Shown: positions 17,407-26,884, counted from the first letter of the stretch. The stretch: DNA of 64,000 nt from GCA-2731375 sp964344935 (GCA_964344935.1 CAYFPL010000010.1:134190-198189), one strand, 5' to 3'. Translations and numbers: made by a program. Notes: a model not told the origin generated them from the sequence alone.

Positions 17407-18435
17407 TTATGAAGCCGCTTCCCGGGCAATCTTCAAGGCCTGGTCCACCGCCTCCCGTTCCGTATCGAAGGCGCAGACGAAACGGGCCTGGCCATTATTG
17501 TCCCAGCGAAGAAAGCCAACGCCCATTTTCTCCATGGCCGCCATCACCACTTCCGGCAAACGTACAAAGATCTCATTGGCGTCTACGGGATGAACCAGTT
17601 CGGCGCCGTCCAAGGCGGCAAGGCCTTCGGCCAGTGTCTGGGCGCAGGCGTTAGCGTGGCGGGCATTTTCCAGCCACAGATCGTCCTGCAGATACGCCAC
17701 AAGTTGGGCCGAGAGGTACCGCATCTTGGAGAATAGATGGCCGCCCCGCTTGCGGCGGAAGAGAAAATCTCCGGCTTGCTCTGGCTTGAAGAAGATCACA
17801 GCCTCCGCCGCCATGGCGCCGTTCTTTGTGGCCCCGAAGGAGAGGACATCGATCCCTGCCTTCCAGGTCGCCTCGGCCGGGCTGCAGCCGAGATGGGCAA
17901 TGGCATTGGCGAACCGTGCCCCATCCATGTGCACCGACAGTCCGGCATCGCGGGCCGCCAGTGCCAGCGCCGTGGTCTCTTCTAGTGAATAGACGGTGCC
18001 GGCTTCCGTCGCCTGGGTGAGTGACAGCGCGCTTGGCTGGGGATGATGTTGTATTCCAAAGCCAGCCGCTGCTAGCGCCGCCGTCAATTCTTCCACTTGG
18101 ATCTTGCCGTGCGCGCCGTCGAGCAAAGCCAATTTCGCGCCGCCTGTGAACAATTCAGGCGCGCCGGCTTCATCCACTTCGATATGGGCTTCGGCATGGC
18201 AGAAAATTTGTCCCCAGGGCGGGCTCAAGGCGGAGAGCGCCAGGGCGTTGGCGGCGGTACCGGTGGCCACGGGGAACATCGCCAGATCGCATTCGAAAAG
18301 CGCCTTGAATGCCGCTTCCGCCGCCGCCGTTTGATCATCATCGCCATAAGCCATGGCATAGCCGCCGTTTGCCGCCTCCAGAGCCGCCATGATCTGCGGC
18401 GCCACGCCGGCTGCATTGTCGGATGAAAAGTTCAT
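17407..18435 (-). CDS. ltaE: Low-specificity L-threonine aldolase (PLP)
   Basis: The 342-residue protein has the threonine aldolase / GLY1 layout: MNFSSDNAAGVAPQIMAALEAAN at the start, an active-site HMDGARFANAIAHLG segment, and the PLP lysine in DVLSFGATKNGAMAAEAVIFF near residue 205. It cleaves L-threonine or allo-threonine to glycine and acetaldehyde. Its start directly abuts the stop of the JAMM peptidase gene. It gives a second threonine-to-glycine route besides the dehydrogenase-ligase pair at 25902-28114. Confidence 0.87.
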   Translation of the reverse strand: MNFSSDNAAGVAPQIMAALEAANGGYAMAYGDDDQTAAAEAAFKALFECDLAMFPVATGTAANALALSALSPPWGQIFCHAEAHIEVDEAGAPELFTGGAKLALLDGAHGKIQVEELTAALAAAGFGIQHHPQPSALSLTQATEAGTVYSLEETTALALAARDAGLSVHMDGARFANAIAHLGCSPAEATWKAGIDVLSFGATKNGAMAAEAVIFFKPEQAGDFLFRRKRGGHLFSKMRYLSAQLVAYLQDDLWLENARHANACAQTLAEGLAALDGAELVHPVDANEIFVRLPEVVMAAMEKMGVGFLRWDNNGQARFVCAFDTEREAVDQALKIAREAAS

Positions 18436-18864
18436 CTAGCCTTCCTCGTCAACGGCCAACGCTACCCGGCGGAACCCATTGCCTTCGGGCAGGGGCATGA
18501 ACGCCGCCACATCGAGCATTTCGCCCGCGCCCACGGCGGCGATCAGCCACACTAGGTCCGGTTCAAAAACCTGCCCTGCATCGGTCTGGGATGGCTGAGC
18601 ATCGCCGTCGGGGTGGGAATGATAATGCCCTATTACGCTATCACCCGCCTCCCGTGCCGCCCTTTGCAGGCGCAGACGCAGGCCCGGGTCGACCTCGAAC
18701 CGCCGATCCGGCTGATCGGCAAGGTTGGCGCTGGCCACCGCGCTGGTGATCAATGTTCGCCGCCCGCGCCGGCGGCCCAGCAACAGGCCACAGGCTTCGT
18801 TTGGGTAATCGGCCTCCACATGCGCCTTGATGGCCGCCCGTTGCTCCTGCGGCAACAAAATCAC
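18436..18864 (-). CDS. JAMM/MPN-type metalloprotease (Mov34/M67 family)
   Basis: The 142-residue protein has a complete JAMM motif: the catalytic Glu in EACGLLLGRRR and HYHSHPDGDAQPSQTD, which supplies both His, the Ser and the Asp. Free-standing bacterial JAMM proteins of this size remove ubiquitin-like or cysteine-bearing C-terminal tails, as in sulfur-carrier pathways; the partner here is unknown. The start is a GTG that overlaps the stop of the upstream membrane-protein gene by four bases, and it abuts the threonine aldolase gene, so translation is probably coupled. Confidence 0.85.
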   Translation of the reverse strand: MILLPQEQRAAIKAHVEADYPNEACGLLLGRRRGRRTLITSAVASANLADQPDRRFEVDPGLRLRLQRAAREAGDSVIGHYHSHPDGDAQPSQTDAGQVFEPDLVWLIAAVGAGEMLDVAAFMPLPEGNGFRRVALAVDEEG

Positions 18865-19178
18865 GGCTTAGCTTCCAGCCTGATGCGGCCGACGGTTTTA
18901 CCGTTGCTGGCATCGAGCGCGATGATCGATTGCCCCCCGTCCCCATGCTGGATGCCCAGATAAAGGCGTCCATCGCCCGCGCTGGTGTTGATCAATGTAT
19001 CGCCCGGTTGAACATGAACCGTGACATCGCCCAGCTTCATGGCCGCCTGGTCACCCAGTTCTTTCGATGTCTTGGCGATGCCGACCACCAGCAGTATCAG
19101 CCCGATGACCAAAAGAGTGGTCATGACGATGACGAGAAGCTTGAGCCGGGTGCTGTTCTCGGTCCAGTGTGGGGTCAT
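18861..19178 (-). CDS. Small single-pass membrane protein (DUF6476-like)
   Basis: The 105-residue protein starts MTPHWTENSTRLKLLVIVM and has one strong membrane segment (about residues 12-33, rich in L, V and I). A periplasmic beta-rich part of about 70 residues follows, with LGDVTVHVQPGDTLIN and IIALDASNGKTVGRI. Small proteins of this layout commonly sit divergently beside an RluA-family gene in alphaproteobacteria, as here; their role is unknown. The ATG at 19176-19178 shares the CATG with the start of the divergent RluA-type gene. Confidence 0.7.
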   Translation of the reverse strand: MTPHWTENSTRLKLLVIVMTTLLVIGLILLVVGIAKTSKELGDQAAMKLGDVTVHVQPGDTLINTSAGDGRLYLGIQHGDGGQSIIALDASNGKTVGRIRLEAKP

Positions 19179-20178
19179 GGGCGAAAATCCAGGCACAGAA
19201 ACACACGAATTTGACGTCAGCGCGGGTACGGGCCGCCTCCGGCTCGACCGAATGCTGAGCCAGCACATGGCGGGCCTCTCGCGCATGCGCATCAAGGCCC
19301 TGATCGAAGCCGGACAAGTCCGGATCGGCCAGAACGGCCAATGGCGGACGGTAACCGAGCCCTCTTATCGGGTCAAACCCGGTGAGAAGATATGCCTTGA
19401 AATTCCGCCCGCCGAAGACGCCCGTCCCCTACCGCAAGCCATGGATCTGAACATCCTTTACGAGGACGAGCATCTGATCGTCATCGACAAGCCCGCCGGT
19501 CTCGTGGTGCACCCGGCACCCGGCAACCCGGACCACACCCTGGTCAATGCCCTGCTGGCCCATTGTGGCGACAGCCTTTCCGGCATCGGTGGTGTGCGCC
19601 GGCCCGGCATCGTCCACCGTCTGGATAAGGATACGTCCGGTGTCATGGTGGCGGCAAAACATGATACCGCCCATGCCGGGCTGAGCGAGCTGTTTGCCCG
19701 CCACCTTATCCAGCGCCGTTACAGGGCCCTGGTTTGGGGCCGGACGAGGCGGGCAAGCGGCCGGATCGAGGGGAACATCGGCCGCGACCCAAGGAACCGC
19801 AAGAAAATGGCAGTAGTCGCCCGGGGCGGGAAAGCGGCCGTGACCCACTACGAGTTGATCGAAACGTTCGGAGAGACCGCCTCATTGCTTGATTGCCGAC
19901 TTGAAACCGGCCGCACACACCAGATTCGCGTGCATATGGCCAGCCTGGGACATCCGGTTCTTGGCGATCCCCTCTACGCACGCGCCCGGCGCGGCCGGAC
20001 AGCAGGACTGGCGGAGCCGCTGCGCGATGCAATCACAAATTTTAATCGCCAAGCTTTACACGCTATGGAGTTGGGATTCCGCCACCCCATGAGCGGACGG
20101 GACTTGAATTTCAAGACCGAACCCCCACATGACATGCAGGTCTTGTTGGGGCTTTTCCAACGGCTGAACAGCGACTGA
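19177..20178 (+). CDS. RluA/RluD-family 23S rRNA pseudouridine synthase
   Basis: The 333-residue protein has an N-terminal S4 RNA-binding domain (LRLDRMLSQHMAGLSRMRI) and the RluA catalytic domain with IVHRLDKDTSGVMVAAK near residue 150, in which the Asp is catalytic, followed by RYRALVWG and RTHQIRVHMASLGHPVLGD. It converts specific uridines of large-subunit rRNA to pseudouridine. The ATG at 19177 gives the expected family length; an in-frame upstream extension would lie inside the divergent membrane-protein gene. The rpoH-type gene follows after 154 bases. Confidence 0.88.
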   Translation: MGENPGTETHEFDVSAGTGRLRLDRMLSQHMAGLSRMRIKALIEAGQVRIGQNGQWRTVTEPSYRVKPGEKICLEIPPAEDARPLPQAMDLNILYEDEHLIVIDKPAGLVVHPAPGNPDHTLVNALLAHCGDSLSGIGGVRRPGIVHRLDKDTSGVMVAAKHDTAHAGLSELFARHLIQRRYRALVWGRTRRASGRIEGNIGRDPRNRKKMAVVARGGKAAVTHYELIETFGETASLLDCRLETGRTHQIRVHMASLGHPVLGDPLYARARRGRTAGLAEPLRDAITNFNRQALHAMELGFRHPMSGRDLNFKTEPPHDMQVLLGLFQRLNSD

Positions 20179-20228
20179 TCGCGTGAGGGCGCAGCAGGGT
20201 TGGGGAACCTTCAGACGGGCCGGTTTCC

Positions 20229-20257
20229 TTGACATTATCGTTGTTTTTCAGTAACAT
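20229..20257 (+). promoter_or_regulatory. Sigma-70-type promoter of the rpoH gene
   Basis: TTGACA at 20229-20234 and TAACAT at 20252-20257 are separated by exactly 17 bases, close to the sigma-70 consensus. They lie about 75-100 bases before the rpoH ATG at 20333, so the whole long N-terminal extension of RpoH would be transcribed. Seen in sequence; activity is inferred. Confidence 0.7.
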
Positions 20258-20332
20258 AGCGGCTTGTGTTTCCTCAGGCCGTTAACCTTTGAAATACCTA
20301 TTTGGACACGTTGGCGGCGATTAGGTTGAGCC

Positions 20333-21439
20333 ATGGCAGCGAGCAAAACGAAAGCCAAAAGCACAAAATCCGGTGGCAAGTCGGGCGCCAAGACGGACAA
20401 GAAGGCCGCCGTAGCGGCGTCCACGCCTAAGGACCAGGCGGCTGAGATCGCCGGAGACGCCAAGATGAATGCCGCCTCGGCGAAGGACGCGGCTTTAACG
20501 GACGTCGATGTTTTGACGGCACCAAAGCCGGCCTCGGATAAGGCCGACAGCGGCAAGGATTCAAGCCTGGGTTTGCCGCCGGCGCCGACGCCGGAGGCGA
20601 GCCTGTCGCGCTATCTGCAGGAAATCCGCAAATACCCCATGCTGCCCCATGAAGAGGAATACATGCTGGCCCGGGCCTGGCGGGAGCATGACGACCGGGA
20701 AGCGGCCCATCGCATGGTTACCTCACATCTGCGCCTGGTTGCCAAGATCGCCATGGGTTACCGCGGTTATGGCCTGCCCGTGGCGGAGTTGATCGCGGAA
20801 GGCAATATCGGCCTCATGCAGGCCGTGAAACGCTTCGAGCCGGAGCGGGGCTTCCGGCTGGCCACCTATGCCATGTGGTGGATCCGCGCCAACATCCAGG
20901 AATACATCCTGCGCTCCTGGTCTCTGGTCAAGATCGGCACCACGGCGGCGCAGAAAAAGCTGTTCTTCAAGTTGCGCAAGCTGAAGGGACAGATCCAGGC
21001 GATCGACGAGGGCGATATGTCGCCCGACCAGGTGGAAAAGATCGCCACCGCCCTGAACGTTCCGGAAAAGGACGTTGTCTCCATGAACCGTCGTCTGGCG
21101 GCCCCGGACAATTCCCTCAACGCGCCCCTGCGGTCCGAGGGCGAAGGGGAATGGCAGGATTGGCTGGTCGACGACAGTGTCGATCAGGAAACCGAACTGG
21201 CCGAGTCGGAGGAACTGGACCAGCGCCGCGAACTGCTCAAGAACGCCATGGACGGCCTCAACGAGCGCGAAAAGCGCATCATCACCGAGCGCCGCCTGAC
21301 TGACGAGCCCAAGACCCTGGAAGAACTTTCCAACGACTTCAACATCAGCCGTGAACGGGTGCGCCAGATCGAGGTCCGCGCCTTCGAAAAACTGCAAAAA
21401 GCCGTCCGCCGCGAAGCCTCCGAACAGCGCCTGATCTGA
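20333..21439 (+). CDS. rpoH: RNA polymerase sigma-32 factor (heat shock), with long N-terminal extension
   Basis: The 368-residue protein has the sigma-70 family regions in order: SLSRYLQEIRKYPMLPHEEE near residue 88, region 2 with LRLVAKIAMGYRGYGLPVAELIAEGNIGLMQAVKRFEPERGFRLATYAMWWIRANIQEYILRSWSLVKIG (about 130-205), the RpoH-box-like QKKLFFKLRKLKGQI, and region 4 HTH ending SRERVRQIEVRAFEKL. It directs RNA polymerase to heat-shock promoters. The first ~80 residues are Lys/Ala-rich and of low complexity; typical RpoH is near 290-300 residues, so this tail is extra. A Met at residue 45 is an alternative start. Confidence 0.9.
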   Translation: MAASKTKAKSTKSGGKSGAKTDKKAAVAASTPKDQAAEIAGDAKMNAASAKDAALTDVDVLTAPKPASDKADSGKDSSLGLPPAPTPEASLSRYLQEIRKYPMLPHEEEYMLARAWREHDDREAAHRMVTSHLRLVAKIAMGYRGYGLPVAELIAEGNIGLMQAVKRFEPERGFRLATYAMWWIRANIQEYILRSWSLVKIGTTAAQKKLFFKLRKLKGQIQAIDEGDMSPDQVEKIATALNVPEKDVVSMNRRLAAPDNSLNAPLRSEGEGEWQDWLVDDSVDQETELAESEELDQRRELLKNAMDGLNEREKRIITERRLTDEPKTLEELSNDFNISRERVRQIEVRAFEKLQKAVRREASEQRLI

Positions 21440-21641
21440 TAAGCCCGGCTCTTTAAAAAACAGAGGGGTGTTTGCTGCGGCTCATATGGATCGGCGTTCG
21501 AGTAAGAAGCAATAACCTACGAACCTTCCTGACGCGCTTCGCCTATACGTTTTGGGGTTCCCTAGCCGCCATGCGCCGCGCTCTCGCGGACCGTCGTCAA
21601 GGGGATTATCGTATGTTCTGGGGTTGAGCCCCGCCGACCGG

Positions 21642-24398
21642 TTAGTCGAAGCGATCTTTGCCGATGCCTATGGATCGGTTCCGGCGCGTCCATTTGTAGA
21701 CTTCCATCACGGCCATGAGGCCCAGGGCGATGGGCACCAAGACGGCCAAGAGTGCAAAGTCCAACGGCTCTATATGGAGCACGGCACTGAGCCCGCTGGA
21801 ATAGGTGGCGGCGAGGTGAACCAAGAGGGCCAGCGCCACTGCCAGAACAACATATGGATTGGCCGCGATCGACATGAGGAACGTGGAACGGTGTTCCGAG
21901 CGGCAGTTGAAGACGTGGACGTTCTCGAACAGCACCATCAGGAACAATACCGCGGTCTGCGCCTGGCTGGCGGCATAGCCCGCGGACAGCGCCCAAAAAT
22001 ACAGTGCGAACCCGGCAAACCCGATATAGCCGCCCGCGAGCGCTACTTGTGTGACCATGCTGGCATCGAACAGGGGCTGTTCAGGCGGCCTGGGCGGGTG
22101 CTTCATCACGCCCGGTTCGCCCGGTTCAAACGCCAAGGCTACATGCTGGATGCCGTTGGTAACAAGATTGAGCCAGAGCAACTGCACCGCCAACAGCGGG
22201 ATGGGCAGCCCCGCAATCAGGGCCAGCACGAACAGGACAATTTCGCCGATCCCGGTTGCGATCAGCAGTTGGGTAACCTTGCGGATGTTGTCATAGGCAA
22301 TGCGGCCCTGTTCCACACCGCCCGCGATGGAGGCGAAGTTGTCGTCGACCAGCAGCAGGCTGGACGCCTCCCGCGCCACGTCGGTGCCGGTATGAGCCAT
22401 GGCGATGCCGATCTCGGCGGCGTTGAGCGCCGGCGCGTCGTTGACCCCATCGCCGGTAACGGCCACGAAATGGCCCAGGCGTTTCAGGAGCTTGACGATG
22501 ACGAGTTTCTGTAGCGGATCGATGCGGGCGAAGACGCGCGTGTTCTGTATGGCGGCAACCAAAGCCGTTGGCAATTCGTCACGGTCAATATCGATCCCAT
22601 CGCACAGCCGGGCCAGCCCTTCGCCGCTCAGCGCCGTATCATCCGGGCCTGCCAGGCCCAGGCGCCGGGCGATAGTGAGGGCGGTAACCGGATGGTCGCC
22701 GGTGACCATCTTGATCTCGATGCCGCTGGCGCGACAGCGGGAAACCGCCGCGGGCACTTCGGGCCGCAGCGGATCGAGCAGGCCGACGAAGCCGAGCAGA
22801 TCGAGGCCGTGCAAATCGCTTTGCGCCAGGCCCGCACCTTTCGACAATCGAGCCGCTCCGCTGGCCACCGCGATCACCTTGTACCCCTTGCCAGCGAGTT
22901 CCTCGGCAGCAGCGAGCAATGCCGTCCGCCCAGGTGAAGGGCGGCACATTGCCAGGACGACCTCGCCAGCGCCCTTGACGTGAATAGTCCCGCTCGGCCC
23001 GCCGTCGTCCGGTTCGAAAACGGCGGCGAAGCCCAGCGCCGGTTCGTAAGGGATGGTGGCGGTGATGTTCCGGCGCCGCTCAGCCGCCGATTCGAGACTT
23101 CCCAGTTCGCGGGCAAAGTCCAGGAAAGCCAGATCGACCGTATCGCCGATGCGTTCCTCGCCGTCTTCTTCGACATAGAGCGAAGCCTCGTTGCAGATGG
23201 CGGCACTAAATGCGAGGCGCCCGAGATCATCTCTAATGGCAGGCGATGGGGCCTTGCCTTGGGCGGCAAACGCACCGTGGTCATTCATTTCGAGCAGGAC
23301 CTGCTCGGCGTTGGCAAGCAGCACGGATCTTGCGGCCAGCCGGTTCTGCGTCAGGGTTCCCGTCTTGTCGCTGGCAATCACGGTGCAGGCGCCCAGGCCT
23401 TCGACGGCGGGGAGGGAGCGAACAATCACATTCCGTGCCGCCATGCGCGAGACGGCCACCGACAGGGCGACTGTAATCGCCACCGGCAGACCCTCGGGGA
23501 TCGCCGCAACCGCAAGTGCGACAGCGACGAGAAAGACGTCACTCAAGGGCGCGCCCCGCAACACCAGGACAATGGCGAGAATAGCAATGGCAACTGTCAT
23601 GACGACGGTGATGTGCCGCGCCAGCAGGCGCAGTCTATGAACCAATGGCGGCACACCGGCATCTCGCTCGATGCTGCCTGCGATCCGGCCCAGTTCGGTC
23701 GCGTGCCCGGTGCTGGTCACGACACCGTATCCACGGCCCGTCAACACCGTGCTGCCGGCGAAAATCATGTTCCTGCGATCGGCGGCAACGGTCGCCTCGT
23801 CGAACTTTTCACCGCCCGATTTGTCGACCGGCGTTGACTCTCCAGTAAGCAGCGATTCGTCCACCCCCGCCGTTGCCTGATCGAGCAACCGAATATCGGC
23901 CGGCACCCTGTCGCCCGGCGACAACTCGACCAGATCGCCAGGCACCAGCCAGCGACTGTCGATCTCCTGACGCCGGCCGTCTCGCCGTACCCGCGCCAGG
24001 GTACGGGTCATCTTTTTCAGGGCCTCCGCACTTCTTCCCGCACGCCATTCCTGCAAACAGCCGATCAAGGCGTTGATCTGCAAGACAACGAAGATGAACA
24101 CGGCGTCCGTCATCTCGCCATTGATCAGCGAGACCACCGAAGCCGCGAGAAGCAGGTAGATGAGCGGGCTGGCAAACTGACGAAGATAAAGGACGAGAAC
24201 GTTCTCCGCCGCCGACTCCGGCAACTGGTTCGGACCGTAGCGCGCCAATCGTGCCGCGGCGTCCTCGGCGGACAGACCTTCGGGCGTGGTGCCAAGGGCT
24301 GCAAAGACCTCCCCCAGCGCCATGGCATGCCAAGGGCGAGGCCGGGATCCATCAGCCTGGTTACGCGCCGGGCTCTTGCCGTTTTGCCTTTGCGCCAT
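21642..24398 (-). CDS. P-type cation-transporting ATPase (type II)
   Basis: The protein of about 918 residues has a full P-type ATPase set: the actuator LTGESTP, the PEGLP in membrane segment 4, the phosphorylation site ASDKTGTLTQN near residue 350, MVTGDHPVTALTIARRLG and VTGDGVNDAPALNAAEIGIAM. The PEGLP motif and an N-terminal cation-ATPase domain (GLSAEDAAARLARYGPNQLPE) place it in the type II group that pumps Ca2+, Na+ or related ions. The ATG at 24396-24398 has AAGGGA just upstream; an in-frame ATG at 24422 is the alternative. Its start is 33 bases after the antiporter stop, so the two are probably one operon for ion balance. Confidence 0.87.
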   Translation of the reverse strand: MAQRQNGKSPARNQADGSRPRPWHAMALGEVFAALGTTPEGLSAEDAAARLARYGPNQLPESAAENVLVLYLRQFASPLIYLLLAASVVSLINGEMTDAVFIFVVLQINALIGCLQEWRAGRSAEALKKMTRTLARVRRDGRRQEIDSRWLVPGDLVELSPGDRVPADIRLLDQATAGVDESLLTGESTPVDKSGGEKFDEATVAADRRNMIFAGSTVLTGRGYGVVTSTGHATELGRIAGSIERDAGVPPLVHRLRLLARHITVVMTVAIAILAIVLVLRGAPLSDVFLVAVALAVAAIPEGLPVAITVALSVAVSRMAARNVIVRSLPAVEGLGACTVIASDKTGTLTQNRLAARSVLLANAEQVLLEMNDHGAFAAQGKAPSPAIRDDLGRLAFSAAICNEASLYVEEDGEERIGDTVDLAFLDFARELGSLESAAERRRNITATIPYEPALGFAAVFEPDDGGPSGTIHVKGAGEVVLAMCRPSPGRTALLAAAEELAGKGYKVIAVASGAARLSKGAGLAQSDLHGLDLLGFVGLLDPLRPEVPAAVSRCRASGIEIKMVTGDHPVTALTIARRLGLAGPDDTALSGEGLARLCDGIDIDRDELPTALVAAIQNTRVFARIDPLQKLVIVKLLKRLGHFVAVTGDGVNDAPALNAAEIGIAMAHTGTDVAREASSLLLVDDNFASIAGGVEQGRIAYDNIRKVTQLLIATGIGEIVLFVLALIAGLPIPLLAVQLLWLNLVTNGIQHVALAFEPGEPGVMKHPPRPPEQPLFDASMVTQVALAGGYIGFAGFALYFWALSAGYAASQAQTAVLFLMVLFENVHVFNCRSEHRSTFLMSIAANPYVVLAVALALLVHLAATYSSGLSAVLHIEPLDFALLAVLVPIALGLMAVMEVYKWTRRNRSIGIGKDRFD

Positions 24399-24431
24399 CT
24401 GTCCCTTACCAACAGGCATCAATGAATGCAG

Positions 24432-25619
24432 TCATGACAGATTATCATGCGGCTGGTCGCGGCCTTCGCCGACCCGCCGAAGCGCCAGCATTGTTGCGAA
24501 CGGTCCTAGGATCTCAAAGACCACCGTTGCGGCAAGCGTGATGGGCAGAATGCTGTCGCGGAATTCAGGGAACCTGTTGCTTGCGACGAGAGCCATGCCG
24601 ACGGCGACGCCGGCCTGTGGCAGCAAGGCCGCACCGACCCAGCGCCGGTATGCCGGCGGCGATTTGCCAAGCCACGCGCCCAGCCAGCCGCCTGCGATAC
24701 GCGCAACGCTGCGCAGAACGACGACGGCGACGGCGATCGGCAGGATGGTCCCCCACGCACTAATTTCCAAGGACACACCGGCAAGAAAGAAGAACAAAAT
24801 CATCAACGGCCATTCGACGTTTTCGATTTCGTGAAAGGCTCTGGTGTGATGTTTGGCAAGATTGACCACGACCGCGCCGACGACGATCCCGCTTAAGAGG
24901 AACGAGACGTCTAGCCAGACCGAGAGACCGGCTGTCAGGAACACCACGGCAAGGGCCTCGGCTTGGATCGGCTCACCCTCGCGCAGCCGCCCGGTCAGAT
25001 ATGCCGCTGGCACACCAACCAAAAGCCCGATAACGAGTGCGCCGCCCAGCTCCCAAAGTCCGTGCAAGAGACCGGCCAAAATTCCGTTGCCCATCAGTGT
25101 ACCTGCGCCGACGAGGGCGAGCGAGAAGATGATCAGCCCCCAGGCGTCATCCACCGCGACAATTTCCTTTAGAGTCTCGGCAAAATCGCCTTTGGCGCCG
25201 ACCTGGCGGATGACATCGATTGTTGCCGCCGGCGCCGTCGCCGTGGCGATCGCCGCCAGCAGCAATGCAATGCTGGGGTCAATACCAAAGGCCGCGAGCC
25301 CCGCACCGACAACGATCAGCGTCGTCACCACCACGAGCAGAGAAATCGATAGAATCTGACGACCGTGTCGTTTCAGGCTTTGCAATGAAAGCGCGCCGCC
25401 GAGCAGGAATGCCACCATGGTGAGTGCGATGGTTGCCAGGGGCTCGTACCAGTCGATCGCGCCGTCCGGCATGACGTCGAACCCGATCGGTCCGGCAAGA
25501 ATGCCAAATACCAGCAACAACGTCACCCGCGGCAATCTTGTGCGACGGCCGATTTCGTCGGTGACCATGCCGATGGCGAACAGGGTGCCAAGTAGAATGA
25601 GCGCGGTGTGGGTCTCCAT
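24432..25619 (-). CDS. CPA2-type cation:proton antiporter
   Basis: The 395-residue protein has about 12 membrane segments and the monovalent cation/proton antiporter layout: DEIGRRTRLPRVTLLLVFGILAGPIGFD, ATATAPAATIDVIRQ around residue 128-142, and ETLKEIVAVDDAWGLIIFSLAL, where the acidic pair DD is the expected ion-binding site. It exchanges Na+ or K+ against protons across the inner membrane. There is no attached TrkA domain. The P-type ATPase gene follows directly. Confidence 0.85.
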   Translation of the reverse strand: METHTALILLGTLFAIGMVTDEIGRRTRLPRVTLLLVFGILAGPIGFDVMPDGAIDWYEPLATIALTMVAFLLGGALSLQSLKRHGRQILSISLLVVVTTLIVVGAGLAAFGIDPSIALLLAAIATATAPAATIDVIRQVGAKGDFAETLKEIVAVDDAWGLIIFSLALVGAGTLMGNGILAGLLHGLWELGGALVIGLLVGVPAAYLTGRLREGEPIQAEALAVVFLTAGLSVWLDVSFLLSGIVVGAVVVNLAKHHTRAFHEIENVEWPLMILFFFLAGVSLEISAWGTILPIAVAVVVLRSVARIAGGWLGAWLGKSPPAYRRWVGAALLPQAGVAVGMALVASNRFPEFRDSILPITLAATVVFEILGPFATMLALRRVGEGRDQPHDNLS

Positions 25620-25901
25620 GACCTTTCATGCCGGTTCGTTCCTGCATCAAGATGGTAGCTTGGCGGCGGACAATGCAAAACCCGTTGGTCATGGTAATGG
25701 TGTTGGTGTTGAAGTCAGCGCCCAAAGATTGATTTCCTTCGGTGGAGCAAACAGAATGTCTGAAAAACGGGCATTTGGCGGAGATGGCTGAGACGAGACC
25801 TTTCCGCACCGCGCGGCCAAGTTGCCAGTCCCGTTTCCGCGGCGCAGATATGGATAGCCCGCCAACCCTGGTCCGGAACAACGCGGTTTTCAGGAGGTCA
25901 G

Positions 25902-26864
25902 ATGGGAAAGATCTTGGTCACCGGCGCATTGGGGCAAATTGGTTCGGAACTGATCCCGGCTTTGCGGGCCCGCCACGGCGCCGACATGGTGGTTGCAAGC
26001 GATATCCGTCTGGGGCCGATGCCTCATCTCGATGACGACGGCCCCTTCGAGCATCTCGACTGCACCAAATTATCGCAGCTGAATGAGGTGGTGCACCGCC
26101 ACGATATTGACACGATCTATCATCTTGCGGCGCTGCTCTCTGCGATTGCGGAGGAGAAGCCGCAGGCTGCGTGGGATCTTAATATGGGCGGGCTCTATCG
26201 CGTGCTGGAAGTGGCGCGCCAAAATCGTTGCGCTGTCTTCTTCCCCAGTTCGATCGGCGCCTTTGGGCCGTCAACGCCGATGCAGGACACGCCGCAGGTG
26301 ACGGTGCAGCGACCGACGACGATATACGGCGTGACCAAAGTGGCCAGCGAACTTCTCTGCGACTACTACGCCCTGCGTTTCGGTGTCGATGCAAGAGGCC
26401 TGCGACTGCCAGGGCTGATCTCGTATTCGGCACCGCCAGGCGGTGGCACAACGGACTATGCGGTCGACATCTTTTATCAGGCGATCCGCTATCGTCATTA
26501 CACCTGCTTCCTGCGTGCCGACAGCCGCCTCGACATGATGTACATGCCCGACGCGGTTACCGCGATGATCGAACTGATGGAGGCCGACGCGAGCCGCCTC
26601 CATCACCGTAACGCATACAACGTAACCGCCATGAATTTCACCCCATCGGAGCTGAGCATCGAGATCCAAATGCACATCCCCGAATTCAAGATTGACTACG
26701 AGGTCGACCCGGCCCGGCAGGCAATCGCGGACAGTTGGCCCGATACGATCGATGACACGGCGGCGAGGACCGACTGGGACTGGAACCCGGAATACGATCT
26801 TGCCCGTATGACCCGCGACATGCTGGAAAAACTCGGCGCTAGACTGAGCCCGGCCCGCTCTTGA
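25902..26864 (+). CDS. tdh: L-threonine 3-dehydrogenase, SDR (epimerase-like) type
   Basis: The 320-residue protein is an extended SDR: NAD-binding MGKILVTGALGQIGSEL, the IYHLAALLSAIAEEKPQ segment, the catalytic YGVTK near residue 145, and the RLPGLISYSAPPGGGTTDYA stretch, which is a hallmark of the short-chain threonine dehydrogenases known from animals and some bacteria and is not found in galactose epimerases. It oxidises L-threonine to 2-amino-3-ketobutyrate with NAD+. AGGAGG lies just before the ATG at 25902. The next gene makes the second enzyme of the route, which strengthens the call. Confidence 0.88.
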   Translation: MGKILVTGALGQIGSELIPALRARHGADMVVASDIRLGPMPHLDDDGPFEHLDCTKLSQLNEVVHRHDIDTIYHLAALLSAIAEEKPQAAWDLNMGGLYRVLEVARQNRCAVFFPSSIGAFGPSTPMQDTPQVTVQRPTTIYGVTKVASELLCDYYALRFGVDARGLRLPGLISYSAPPGGGTTDYAVDIFYQAIRYRHYTCFLRADSRLDMMYMPDAVTAMIELMEADASRLHHRNAYNVTAMNFTPSELSIEIQMHIPEFKIDYEVDPARQAIADSWPDTIDDTAARTDWDWNPEYDLARMTRDMLEKLGARLSPARS

Positions 26865-26884
26865 AACCACGAAGAGGCGAGACT

